Part shown: positions 11,101 through 19,017 of the stretch, piece after piece
Numbering within the stretch: the stretch's first letter is position 1
Layout: every line of letters starts with the position of its first letter
Assembly (NCBI GenBank): GCA_905221605.1
Contig: CAJNDS010002741.1
Coordinates: 233,335 to 297,334 of the forward strand
Length of the DNA: 64,000 bases
Reading direction: 5' to 3'
Origin: Symbiodinium natans
Taxonomy: Eukaryota > Sar > Dinophyceae > Suessiales > Symbiodiniaceae
Notes under the pieces: model-generated
Database searches by the model: none
Told to the model about the DNA's origin: nothing
The model's input: only the letters and a program-made list of their open reading frames with translations
Program-made: the position numbers and the translations under genes

Positions 11101-14100
11101 GACGTGTTTGTTGTTTGCTGTGCAGTCGCGCACTGGGGTTTGCGTGAACTTCGCCCCCAGCCGAGGGGGAGTGAGTAAGTGCTGGGCCTGCGACCGCGCA
11201 GCAAAAGAACGCACTTGACCCTGACGAGCGTCTTTTCTTGCTCAGCGCTCGCGCGGTCGGGCGCCTTGTCGGACACCTTACAGACGCAAGCGATCCGTTC
11301 TCAGGCGCTTTTCGTCGGACATGCAGACACGAGCAACCCGCACAACAAAAAACGACCGCACAGAAAAGGAGAGATTCGGCCCAGGACGCAGAATATAGGG
11401 ATCGGAACAACTATGAATAGTATTCCCTTACTTTAGAATTATACTCTAATAACCCAAAACCCTATTCTAAGTATTGAGGCCCCGAAAATTACGTTCCGAA
11501 GCTTAACCTGTTGGATTCGCTTCTTTTTCTAAGGTCTCTAAGTTTTTGACCGAAGCATGTTTGGGGTTTAGGGTTTAGGGTTTAGGGTTTAGGGTTTAGG
11601 GCTTAGGGTTTAGGGTTTAGGGTTTAGGGTTTGCGGTGGAGCATGCCCAAGGAGCGGAAGCACGAAAGGTCCTGGGACATGCAGGTGCCTCTGCTCAAGC
11701 TCCTGTCTCGCCCAATGTTCCAGGACGGCGTGATTCATAGGGTTTTCGGGTTTTAGGGTTTAGGGTTTAGGGTTTAGGGTTTAGGGTTTGGGGTTTAGGG
11801 TTTAGGGTTTAGGGTTTAGGGTTTAGGGTTGAGGGTTGAGGGTTGCATTGAGGGGCCTAGTAGAAACAGATTCTGTTGGAAGGCTGCAGATGCTGTTCCT
11901 GTCGGTTGAACCCCGGAACACACTTTCCTAACCTTGCTGTATGCGGTCCTCAGATGCCGGGGACGACCCCCACGGATTTGGGCGGTTTCCGAAAGTAAGG
12001 GTATACCCTTTTGGGTTTGGGGGGTCCCTTTCAGGGGATTACATCGATTTGGGGTATAAACGGGGTACTCCCCTCTTCTTGGAAGTACCCACTGGAAGTC
12101 CCCTTATCCCAACCTTAAACTTTGCCTCTCGACCAGGAGCTTCAGTTTGAGAGGCATCGTCCGGCGCTGTCAAAGATCAGAGTCATCCGAGTCTTGCTGC
12201 TCCCTGTTTGTTGCCGAGCCTGACTTTTTTTTGTTTTTGTTCTTGATCCAGCTAATCGACGCCGGCGACCTGAAATCCCAATAAGTTTCACCAACCTGAA
12301 AACCATCGAGAACAGCCAAGCAAGCAGTGGACGTGACTTAGGCGGCACGATGAGGTTCACTGCTTGCGCACCCTGCACCGGATGCCTGGCTGTCGTTTAC
12401 TTGGTGGTTCATGGTGCTGTACTTATACTTATATCAATATTCGGGCACTTAAGGGGCTTATGAGTGAGTTATAAGTTTAATAAGTACAGTCATAACAGGT
12501 TAATAAGTACCATGAACCTCCAAGTAGCTGTTGCAAAGCCTGAGAATATCAACTTGGCAGTACCGCTGAGACTAGAGGTTGTGTTGAGGGGCTTGATCAT
12601 AATGGGGTTCTAAATAAAATTAGGGGTACCTCATTGGGGTCCTGAGGCCGAAACCCAAAACCCAAAACCCAAAACCCTAAACCCTAAACCCTAAACCCTA
12701 AACCCTAAGCCCTAACGACGCTCTCGTCATAAGGATGGCCAGCGACAGCTTGTCCCTCACTGTGGCGGCAGCCGGAGATGTGATCTTTCTCAGCGGCCAC
12801 GTTGCAACAGCCGCACACCTGAAGATCCATGGCCTTGCGCGATACTTCAAGGAGCCTTCCACCCTCCGAAGTTTGGGTTCAGGGTTTAGGGTTTAGGGTT
12901 TAGGGTTTAGGGTTTAGGGTTTAGGGTTTAGCGTTCAGTGTTTAGGGGTTAGGGTTCAGGGTTTAGGATTTAGGTGACTTATCGCCCCTGTCCTGTGTCT
13001 CAGTGCGATTTGGGGGCGGGTCGAGGCTCGGGCCTATCAAGCCAGCTCGTGCCCACAACCCAACCCGAAACCCTCCTCCCTCCACCCCGATGAACCCCCA
13101 ACTCTAAACTCTAAACCCTAAACCCTAAACCCTAAACCCTAAACCCTAAACCCTAAACCCTAAACCCTAAACCCTAAACCCTAAACCCTAAACCCTAAAC
13201 CCTAAACCCTAAACCCTGACGTGAAAGGACGAGGAAGAAGGTGAGGAGCTCACGGATGACTCGCGATGGGTTGCGGAGACATGCCTGTGGGTGCCCTGGC
13301 CAACCCTGAAGCCCAAGCCCCAAAACCCGAAAACCATAAACCCTAAGCTCCAAAACCCCAAATCCACAACCAGAAGTCGACGCATAGGGTTTACTACTAT
13401 GTGCTTAACAACCCCCCCCCCAAAACAAAAGATAGTTATCCTATATGGCCCTCATAAGGAAGAAATTTTCTTTTTTTGGGGGGGTTCTTAAACAAATGGT
13501 AGTTTAGGGTTTTGGGTTCTGAGCGCCCAAGAGCCTTTGTGGGAATTCCTTGTATATGCCCTAACCCAACCTCACCCGCCAGGCAATAGAGGAGCGTAGG
13601 CAACCAAAAAGTTACCTTTTTTTCTTCTTACCGATGCTATATGTGCAGAAAGATAGTGTCCACTGCGCATGATCCCTCAACAGAAGATCACGGGCCGAAG
13701 GGCCACTTTCTTGAGGCAGGTATCTCAAAGGCGAATTGGGGGAGGCCCCAAACCCTAAACCCTCAACCCGAAAAACCCTTAAACCCGAAAAACCCTTAAA
13801 CCCGAAAAACACTTAAACCCGAAAGGCACTTAAACCCTAAACCCTAAACCCGAAACCCGAAACCCTAAACCCTAAACCCTAAACCCTAAACCCTAAACCC
13901 GGGGGGAGATCCGGGAAGAAAGAACCGCAGTTGCAGAGGCACCCTGGGTACACATGGGGGATCTCGAGGTGCGGCGGGGATTAGGGTTAAAGGGTTTAAG
14001 GGTCTAGGGTTTAGGGTTTAGGGTGTAGGGTTCAAGGTGTTTGAGGTTCTTAGGGTCTGAGGTTTTTAGGAAACCCACAACCCCTGAACCCCAAAGTTTA

Positions 14101-15999
14101 GGGTTTAGGGTTGAAGGGTTTTGGGGTTGAAGGGTTTTAGGGTTCTAGGGTTTTTATTAAAGGTTTTTTTGGTTTTAGGTTGTAGGGTTACAGGGTATGA
14201 ATGGTCTAAAGGTTGTACAGGGTTCAAGGGTTTAAGGTCTTAAGGTTTTAAGGGTTTCAGGGTTTCAGGGTTTAAGGGCTTAAGGGTTTAAGGGTGTAAG
14301 GGGTTTAGGTTTAAAGGGGTTTTTAGGTTTGAGGTCTTAAGGGTTTTAGGGTTGTAGGGTTCTAGGGGTTTTAGGTTTTTAGGGCTTAGGGGGTTACTTC
14401 TAGGGTTTAAGAAGGGCTTGAGGGTTTGAGGTTTTTAGGTTTTGAGGTTTCAAGAAAGCATGCTGCATTTGCAGAGTTTGCGAGTCAGGAGGCGGTTCTG
14501 CTCCGAGATGGTGTTACCGTCCACCCTAAATCCTATTCGCTCAGAGGACGCCTTCATCTAGGGTTTGGGACATTTCATATTTTCCAGTATTGGGTATAAG
14601 AGGGTCATATTCAGGAATACTTTTTCAGTGATTCAGGAATAATTTTTCAGAGGGTTTGAGGGGCCATCCTAGCCCAAAACTTTCCGCTCCAACTCGCAAC
14701 CTTAAAATCTGAACCCGAAGCTCAAAGCTCTCAACCCTGAGCCCTCATTCAGCCCAAGATCAAGCCCCAAGCTCTATGAACCCTAAACCCTAAACCCTAA
14801 GCCCTAAGCCCTAAGCCCCAAAACCGTAAACCCTAAACCCTAAACCCTAAACCTTAAACCCTAAACCCTAAACCCTAAGCCCTAAGCCCTAAGCCCTAAA
14901 CCCTAAACCCTAAGCCCTAAACCCTAAACCCCAAATAAGGGCAGGAGTTTCGCATCCCTGAAGGCAGAGGGCACCTCGCAGTTTTTGAGCTTGGATGCGA
15001 AAGCCTTTTGCTCCTCCCTCAGCCACGACGCCTATACGCAGCAGGCAGTGAAAGCACACACTTCGGGAGGGTTTAGGGTGGACCCTAAACCCTAAACCCT
15101 AAACCCTAAACCCTAAACCCTAAACCCTAAGCCCTAAACCCTAAACCCTAAACCCTTTGGGCCTTTTCGGAAGTACTACCCAAATTGGTTGTCAGGTCGA
15201 CATGGTTGTTGTGCTTTGCAGGGCTCACTTGAGGTTCGAGGTTCACTGCAGTTGCCTTGACGAGTAGGCGCATGGGCTTGCATGCATGCCAACAGAAAAA
15301 CCCTAAACCCTAAACCCTAAACCCTAAACCCTAAGCCCTACATTGGAGGATTCTGGGTCCAGATACGGGGCTCCTCTCGTGCAATCTTAATCCAAGAAAT
15401 GCCTGACAGGCTGCGAGCAACCATGCCCGGCAGTTCTTGGACCAAGTCCAAAAGCAAGGCGGGCGAATGGCTGCAATCTTCAAAACCCTATAGAGGAAAC
15501 ACCGCATCGGACTTTAAACACCCCCGCCCCCCCTCTAGCCCTAAACCCTAAACCCTAGACCCTTGACCCTAGACCCAAAACCCTAAACCCTGAACCCTGA
15601 ACCCTAAACCCTGAACCCTAAACCCTAAACCCTAAACCCTAACCCTCAGACAAAGGATGCAGTGCTCTTGGCCCAGGTGTGCTGAGCGACATCTTCGTTG
15701 ACGAGGATTCTATAAACTGCCCAAGAACAAAACCCTAGACCATAAACCCCAAACCCCAAGCCCTAAACCCTAAACCCAAAAATGCCCTAAATCCTGAACC
15801 TTTGAAGCCCGAAGCCCATGTTCGATCATATTTGTCTTCGCAGGATGGCGAGCTGGACTCAGCGTTCACGGATGAGGAGCCCTTGGATGGTCTGCTGCTG
15901 GCACCTGTCAGGCCATTGCTGGCAAATGTGAGGCGATTCTTGAAGAAACGCCGCACGCGGGAGGGCGAGCGCTTGCGCCAAGTCCTACCTGCGTCATGA
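4321..15999 (+). CDS. Channel gene 1: voltage-gated CNG/HCN/EAG-like ion channel, about 22 exons
   Basis: Predicted plasma- or organelle-membrane cation channel of about 765 residues, first of three tandem paralogs. Exons read by hand: 4321-4658 (3' end uncertain), 4885-4987, 6329-6403, 6584-6614, 6753-7193, 8520-8602, 8834-8906, 9234-9317, 9740-9813, 10245-10325, 10586-10717, 10890-10956, 11652-11723, 12137-12195, 12342-12383, 12734-12851, 13228-13290, 13939-13968, 14964-15044, 15410-15458, 15677-15705, 15844-15999. The frame stays open from exon 3 on, and the lengths match genes 2 and 3. Domain order is N-terminal box, S1-S6, C-linker, CNBD-like domain, basic tail. Many 5' splice sites are GA or GC, as known in dinoflagellates. 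The junction of exons 1 and 2 is unresolved. The ligand and ion selectivity cannot be told. Family assignment rests on S4, S5 (NHWVACAWFG), S6/C-linker and CNBD patterns. Confidence 0.85.
4885..4987 (+). CDS. Gene 1 exon 2: proline-rich linker
   Basis: The frame reads PGSPSPVAV...GQPEPPE...TKESM and matches gene 2 (PGRSSPIPV...GQPHPPEPPKL..KTKESV). Conservation of this frame, and not the other two, is the evidence. The suggested 5' splice site is GC at 4988, equivalent to 19763 in gene 2. The gene 3 counterpart near 35561 is divergent (GSPPEPTQRF). Confidence 0.55.
5013..5255 (+). repeat. TTTAGGG array in gene 1 intron 2
   Basis: About 240 bases of TTTAGGG with a block of TTCAGGG variants at 5156-5205, starting a few bases after exon 2. 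Confidence 0.9.
5260..5374 (+). mobile_element. Family 9 element in gene 1 intron 2
   Basis: The left arm GGTTCAGGGTGCTTATAACC pairs with GGTTATAAGTACCCGTGAAC then CTCCAAG. Confidence 0.65.
5606..6232 (+). repeat. Polypurine tract, over 600 bases, in gene 1 intron 2
   Basis: Nearly pure GGA/GGAGAGG-type purine run on the plus strand, with hardly a pyrimidine. It creates long artificial ORFs on both strands. It could adopt triplex or quadruplex structures. Confidence 0.95.
6329..6403 (+). CDS. Gene 1 exon 3: conserved pre-S1 segment
   Basis: Reads (R)QSLLQLHGLDADAHAADIG, then GIKL. Gene 2 (QSLLHLHGLEAEDGHADID) and gene 3 (QSLRQLHGVQCEAADTDD) match. The donor is GA in all three genes (CT|GAA), and the next exon also begins GA. 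Joined to exon 4, the codon CT+G gives leucine and the frame continues as KL-MAHHCW. Confidence 0.7.
6584..6614 (+). CDS. Gene 1 exon 4: 31-base microexon
   Basis: Encodes MAHHCWDHSQ. Genes 2 and 3 have the same 31-base exon (KAHACWEHVE and KAHDCWEEEQ). The donor is GC in all three genes. It is identified only through three-way comparison and would be missed by most gene finders. Confidence 0.65.
6753..7193 (+). CDS. Gene 1 exon 5: S1-S3 of the voltage sensor
   Basis: The longest internal exon at 147 codons. It starts after TTTGCAG. A basic/threonine-rich leader is followed by LHPSGTLRTCW and S1 (GFLVMAFVTYDLLVIPLRVF), then S2 (GWILIELFWVMDFVLAFF) with TGYYDQG, and S3 (ARTWMLFDLSVITV). This layout is typical of HCN/EAG-type channels. 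The exon ends at a GA donor; the reading that crosses the junction, FDLSVITV-DLLISVLDVL, fits the family. The second half is nearly identical in DNA to gene 2. Confidence 0.85.
8139..8172 (+). repeat. Poly-C run of about 34 bases
   Basis: An uninterrupted C run in gene 1 intron 5. Similar shorter runs lie at 16889, 23436, 27960, 30537, 36327, 57062 and 61765, and a poly-G run at 27402-27426. Confidence 0.9.
8520..8602 (+). CDS. Gene 1 exon 6: end of S3 and start of S4
   Basis: Encodes DLLISVLDVLSQDHTGEW and GMVRMLRLLR. The last codon is split AG|G with exon 7. The donor is GT in genes 1 and 3 and GC in gene 2. Confidence 0.8.
8834..8906 (+). CDS. Gene 1 exon 7: S4 voltage sensor
   Basis: Continues S4. 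The joined sequence MLRLLRLVRILRAIKLRQG has a basic residue at every third position, the signature of a voltage-sensing S4 helix. It then reads FVAMQHLLHSQ. The exon is 73 bases in all three genes. The intron that follows is flanked by an imperfect direct repeat (GCCGCCAGCCT after the donor, GCAGCGAGCCT after the acceptor). Confidence 0.85.
8955..9055 (+). mobile_element. Family 8 element in gene 1 intron 7
   Basis: CCTAAACTAGGGGACCCC ... TCAGGTACCCCTACTGTCGG then AAACCCCC; the core ACTAGTAGGATTCCCTTATA matches the family. Confidence 0.55.
9234..9317 (+). CDS. Gene 1 exon 8: S5 helix
   Basis: Encodes AASLYMNLVVSLSQLLVQ, then NHWVACAWFG. A His-Trp...Cys-x-Trp pattern near the end of S5 is typical of CNG/HCN/EAG channels. 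The exon is 84 bases in all three genes. The donor dinucleotide is GT, GC and GT in genes 1, 2 and 3. Confidence 0.85.
9740..9813 (+). CDS. Gene 1 exon 9: S5-pore turret
   Basis: Encodes VTWMDSQNWLVESGLSDQ, then STGEQYL split by a GA donor (TT|GA). It is 74 bases; genes 2 and 3 give the same length, although gene 3 has an additional intron inside. This is the extracellular turret before the pore helix. Confidence 0.8.
10245..10325 (+). CDS. Gene 1 exon 10: pore helix and filter region
   Basis: Encodes SCLIWAFCQLGVGDSKHYPS, then NMIEML. Position and flanks (W...Q....P.N..E) match the pore loop of the alveolate channel family, but the GYG/GFG potassium filter is replaced by GVGD (GVGE in genes 2 and 3). 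The exon is 81 bases in all three genes. The donor is GA here and GT in genes 2 and 3. Confidence 0.8.
10586..10956 (+). CDS. Gene 1 exons 11-12: S6 and C-linker, split by an introner
   Basis: Coding is 10586-10717 plus 10890-10956 (199 bases, exactly as in genes 2 and 3). S6 reads TSVVAVVSLITTATLISTMS; the C-linker reads ALMAGLRKLREDEFTEFRLL, and later DIPHELGEKVTQFLQHQYA. The intervening 10718-10889 is a single inverted-repeat element plus its GCAG duplication. Gene 2 is uninterrupted here. Confidence 0.85.
10722..10889 (+). mobile_element. Introner family 1 in gene 1 exon 11/12
   Basis: Starts CTTGGTAGCCCAGT and ends GGGCTACCAAG: inverted ends. GCAG is duplicated on both sides (10718-10721 and 10890-10893). 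The element plus one duplication is exactly the intron (GC...AG). A TTTAGGG array sits near its 5' end. Confidence 0.85.
11390..11490 (+). mobile_element. Family 3 element in gene 1 intron 12
   Basis: AATATAGGGATCGGAACAAC ... AACCCAAAACCCTATTC and TGAGGCCCC; a diverged copy. Confidence 0.6.
11652..12383 (+). CDS. Gene 1 exons 13-15: C-linker to start of CNBD-like domain
   Basis: Exons 11652-11723 (ERKHERSWDMQVPLLKLLSR, then PMFQ), 12137-12195 (ELQFERHRPALSKIRVIRV) and 12342-12383 (RRHDEVHCLRTLHRM). Exon 13 ends at a GA donor in all three genes and the next exon also starts GA. Exon 14 ends at a GC donor. The spliced text RPMF-QELQFERHR resembles the PLLKLLS.PL..EL..E segment of this family. 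Confidence 0.75.
12400..12524 (+). mobile_element. Inverted-repeat element family 9 in gene 1 intron 15
   Basis: CTTGGTGGTTCATGGTGCTG ... TAAGTACCATGAACCTCCAAG; AT-rich interior with ACTTATA motifs. Copies at about 5260-5374 and 52746-52852. Confidence 0.7.
12734..12851 (+). CDS. Gene 1 exon 16: core of the CNBD-like domain
   Basis: Encodes MASDSLSLTVAAAGDVIFLS, then GHVATAAHLKIHGLARYFK. The GDVIF..G pattern is the beta-roll start of cyclic-nucleotide-binding domains. The exon is 118 bases in all three genes and ends at a GA donor; the next exon begins GA in all three genes. Confidence 0.8.
13081..13218 (-). repeat. CCCTAAA array in gene 1 intron 16
   Basis: About 16 near-perfect units ending 10 bases before exon 17. 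Confidence 0.9.
13228..15705 (+). CDS. Gene 1 exons 17-21: end of CNBD-like domain
   Basis: Exons 13228-13290 (acidic stretch, then RWVAETCLW), 13939-13968 (APWVHMGDLE), 14964-15044 (AEGTSQFLSLDAKAFCSSLS, then HDAYTQQ), 15410-15458 (AASNHARQFLDQVQKQ) and 15677-15705 (GVLSDIFVDE). Together they give LW-APWVHMGDLEA...FLSLDAKAF, the usual last strands and C-helix of this family. A typical phosphate-binding cassette arginine is not visible. Exon 21 is only 29 bases. Confidence 0.75.
13976..14455 (+). repeat. Degenerate TTTAGGG tract in gene 1 intron 18
   Basis: About 480 bases of decayed repeats (TTTAAGG, TTTTAGG, GGGTTCAAGG): an apparently old array compared with the perfect arrays nearby. Confidence 0.8.
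15844..15999 (+). CDS. Gene 1 exon 22: terminal exon
   Basis: Follows CGCAG and reads DGELDSAFTDEEPLDGLLLA, then PVRPLLANVRRFLKKRRT and a stop after RLRQVLPAS. The same ending occurs in gene 2 (DRLRQVLPAS) and gene 3 (DRMRQVLPA). An acidic stretch is followed by a basic helix-like tail. Confidence 0.85.
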   Translation, partial: DGELDSAFTDEEPLDGLLLAPVRPLLANVRRFLKKRRTREGERLRQVLPAS

Positions 16000-16585
16000 T
16001 CCGGACGGAAAGTGTAAAGAACAAAACGTGTCCAGCTGCGTTCAGAATGCACTGTGCACTGGGCACGTCTTGGCTTTGCCGCGGGACCGTTGCGAGGAAA
16101 TCCTGGCTGCAAGTTTTGCACACAGGTTTTATAGTTGCAGGCTTTAGGAGGTTTCGTGTTTAAAGCCTGGACCCGCCTGTCAGCGATGGTCCTGCAAGAG
16201 TGGCAAGCCACATTGCGCTTTGTGAGTTCTTCCTCCCAGTGTTCAGGCATCCCTCTGGCGTGTGTCGCGCTCAAGATCCGACGGTCGGAATGTAGGGAAG
16301 GGGAGAGTAAGGCAATCAACGGCTGTGTGAACAAGACATCTGCATCTGTAGGGGTTCTTTGCTGAGAACTAGGTACACTGAGCAGTGACCTCATGAACCT
16401 TCAAACTTTGTAGTCTTTGGCAAGAGGTCCCAAACCATTCCGCATCCCGTAACCTAATACGGATTTCGCAAAACAGAAGCACAAGCCCGTGAACCCCAAA
16501 GCCTAGCCACGGTTCAGGGTGTGCACGGCCTCTATAAACGACAGAGGAGTCTTGTCGCTTGAAATCCTGGGCTCTGCACTATGGG

Positions 16586-16694
16586 TTGGGATGTTCCCCG
16601 TACACTAACAGTCCTTGATAGGGATTCTAGTACCCCCTATTATACTCCTATAAAGGACTGCTAGTATAAGTTAGTAGAAGGGGGAACATCCCAA
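16586..16694 (+). mobile_element. Family 2 element between genes 1 and 2
   Basis: TTGGGATGTTCCCCGTAC ... GGGGAACATCCCAA with internal AGTCCTTGATAGGG and its complement. Confidence 0.8.
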
Positions 16695-17375
16695 ACTCTC
16701 GGTGGCAAGTCGCTTCCTGTCCCACTTGGGCCAATGCATTCTCTCTTTGGCCTCATGGTCGTGCTCGGTCCATAAGTCCTGCGTTTCGGGTTCGGTGATG
16801 CCAAGATCCTCTAATTCCCCCCCTAAATCCTAAAAACCTAAACCCTAAACCCTAAACCCTAAACCCCTAAAACCTGTAAACCCTAACCCCCCCCCCCCCC
16901 CCCGTGCACCCAAGTACTAAGTATTCCCATTCACTGTAAAATAAGATTACCCCGAACCATCTTGCCGCACAATATAGGGACTCAAAAAGGGATTGGAACA
17001 GGAGAACTACTCCTACAATTACAGCCCAGTCCCGTCAAAACATATGGACCGAGAGCTCCAAGAGCAGCGAATGCTGCCCGGCACTTTTGCAGCGTCGGAC
17101 GGATTTTCCCTAGCAGGATCAGCATTCGGGTGCGCCTTGCTTCCGTCCTCAAATCCTAAACCGTGAATTTAGCCTGAAAACTGACCGTGCCCAGCCTATT
17201 CAAACATTGGCGAAACCCAAAACCCTAAACCCTGAACCCTAAGCCCTAACCCTAAACACGAAACCCTAAACCGGCCATGTTGCTTCGAGCCGCGGTGGGT
17301 TCCTCATGCGGCATGATGCCCAGAACGACTCAGACCGCCCATACAAGAAGACAGACCCAAAACCCCAAAACCCCC

Positions 17376-17473
17376 TAAATTGGGGGTTTCCTTATTGGGA
17401 TCCTTTTTCCAAGGGCATCCTACTATTTGGGGGTCAAAATCGGGGGTCCCTTAATTTTCGTAAACCCCCAAAT
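17376..17473 (+). mobile_element. Inverted-repeat element family 8
   Basis: TTGGGGGTTTCCTTATTGGG ... TTTTCGTAAACCCCCAA, internal CATCCTACTATTTGGGGG. Similar copies at 8955-9055, 23755-23812, 44268-44363 and 55476-55582. Confidence 0.7.
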
Positions 17474-17626
17474 AGCCCCTAGACCTCCTAGACAGTGGGC
17501 GGCATGGTCCATTGCGTTTCAATCAGCAGAAAATGCGTGGTAGGGGCCTTGTCTGACTGTGCCCCGGCCACATCGCCCGAGACGCATTGGCACTCGAGGT
17601 TTTTCACACTAAAGTTCTCCTAAACC

Positions 17627-17683
17627 CTAGTTCCCCCTTAAACTAGTATTAAGGACTGCTAGTTGCAGGGGGAACATCCCAAG
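17627..17683 (+). mobile_element. Partial family 2 element (right half)
   Basis: TATTAAGGACTGCTAGTTGC...GGGGGAACATCCCAAG; the left half is lost or replaced. Confidence 0.6.
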
Positions 17684-17816
17684 CTATAGCCAAAAACCCC
17701 TAAGCCCTCAGACCTTGCCATACCAAGATGGCATTACTTGCTGGAGCGTGGAGAAATGTTCGGGAGCGGTGTGCCTCCTGCTGTATCTTCTGGCTCTGCT
17801 CTGAGGTTACCGAGAA

Positions 17817-17940
17817 TCATGGGTTCCCCTACTACCCCCCCTCTTTTCTAGCCCTCTAGGCTTCCCCCTTAAAGAACCTCAATTAGGCTTGACTATCCCT
17901 AAATAGAGGGAGGGGGGTAGTATGGAGGGGGGTAGTACCC
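17817..17940 (+). mobile_element. Inverted-repeat element family 10 upstream of gene 2
   Basis: GGGTTCCCCTACTACCCCCC ... AGGGAGGGGGGTAGTATGG; a second copy at about 56882-56968 ends GGTAGTAGGGGAACCC. Confidence 0.6.
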
Positions 17941-18262
17941 CTAAACCCTAAACCCTAAACCCAAAACCCTAAACCCTCAACCCTCAACCCTCAACCCTAA
18001 ACCCTAAACCCCAAACCCTCATGAGAAATGCATGTTTGGACTCTTGATTGCCGCATGGTTGTCAATCTTCATGCGTGCGCGCGATCCTTGGCACCGGCAG
18101 GACTGCATTGTGTCCAAAGAATGGGCTCGCAGCACAGGAAGCTTAGGGTTTAGGGTTTGGGGTTCAGGGTTTAGGGTTTAGGGTTTAGGGTGTAGCGGAG
18201 AGTGGGATGGGGGAAGTTGAATCATTGTTTTGCTTTTCGGGTTACCCATTGCGTGTTCAAAC

Positions 18263-19017
18263 ATGGAAGATGTCGTTTCCGACTTCTGCGATCATCGCAA
18301 GCACGCGTACTCCTTCTGGGAATTGCATCGAATGCTTGCTGACTGCTACGTGGCGGACGTTGCAGAGTCCCAGCCCTTAGGCAGCGCACAGCTGAGAGTC
18401 TTGGCAGGCCAGTGGTACCCTATACCCGGTTTTGTTTGGCTGTGGATTCCCTCGTCAAGCAACCAAACCAACAGGGTGCCCTTATTATCATATGGGTATT
18501 TCCCCACATAGGGGTGCCCCTTTTCTTGCCCAAAAGAGAATAGAATCCCAATGAAGGGCCCCGCCCCAGAAGGGTACCCCAATTTGCGGAAGCCCCCCAT
18601 AAACCCTAAACCCCAAACCCCAAACCCTAAACCCTAAACCCTAAACCCTAAACCCTAAACCCTAAACCCTAAACCCCATATGGGCTACCAAGGAGTGTTT
18701 TACAACAGGCAAGGGACGATGGAGACGCAGGCTTCCCCGCCATCGGGTCAGTTGCACCAGAGACTTGGCAGTTCAGTGGTACCCTTTTTCCCCTTTTTTG
18801 GGTTCAAGGGTCCCTTTTTCAGTAACCAACCTCCAAAGAGGGTGCCAACCTAAACCCTAAACCCTAAACCCCAAACCCTAAACCCTAAACCCTAAACCCC
18901 AAACCCTATGGTTACTGGGCTACCAAGGAGACCCAGGGCCCGAGTTCGTTCAGTCGAAGAGCACGACCTGGTTCCACGGACCGGACGGCGAACCTTGGAA
19001 CATGCAACCTTTGCGGG
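18263..19017 (+). CDS. Gene 2 exon 1 region, split by two introners
   Basis: Coding 18263-18395 (MEDVVSDFCD...YSFWELHRMLADCYVADVAE), 18693-18759 (VFYNRQGTMETQASPPSGQL) and 18928 to about 19017 (PRARVRSVEEHDLVPRTGRR). Removing 18396-18692 and 18760-18927 restores a single open frame. Both inserts start GAG and end CCAAG, with GAGT or GAGA repeated after each. Confidence 0.8.

Larger units (their letters stand above)
16000..18262. other. Spacer between channel genes 1 and 2
   Basis: 2.26 kb. Holds the gene 1 3' flank (16000-16560), the elements at 16586, 17376, 17627 and 17817, CCCTAAA arrays at about 16825-16885 and 17940-18018, and a TTTAGGG array at 18144-18194. No further gene is recognised. 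An ATTGTTT motif precedes both the gene 1 and gene 2 starts. Confidence 0.5.

Noticed and set aside
15735-16394. 219-aa minus ORF
   Set aside because: Overlaps the terminal exon of gene 1, which is supported by conservation in genes 2 and 3; the minus frame is a shadow of it.
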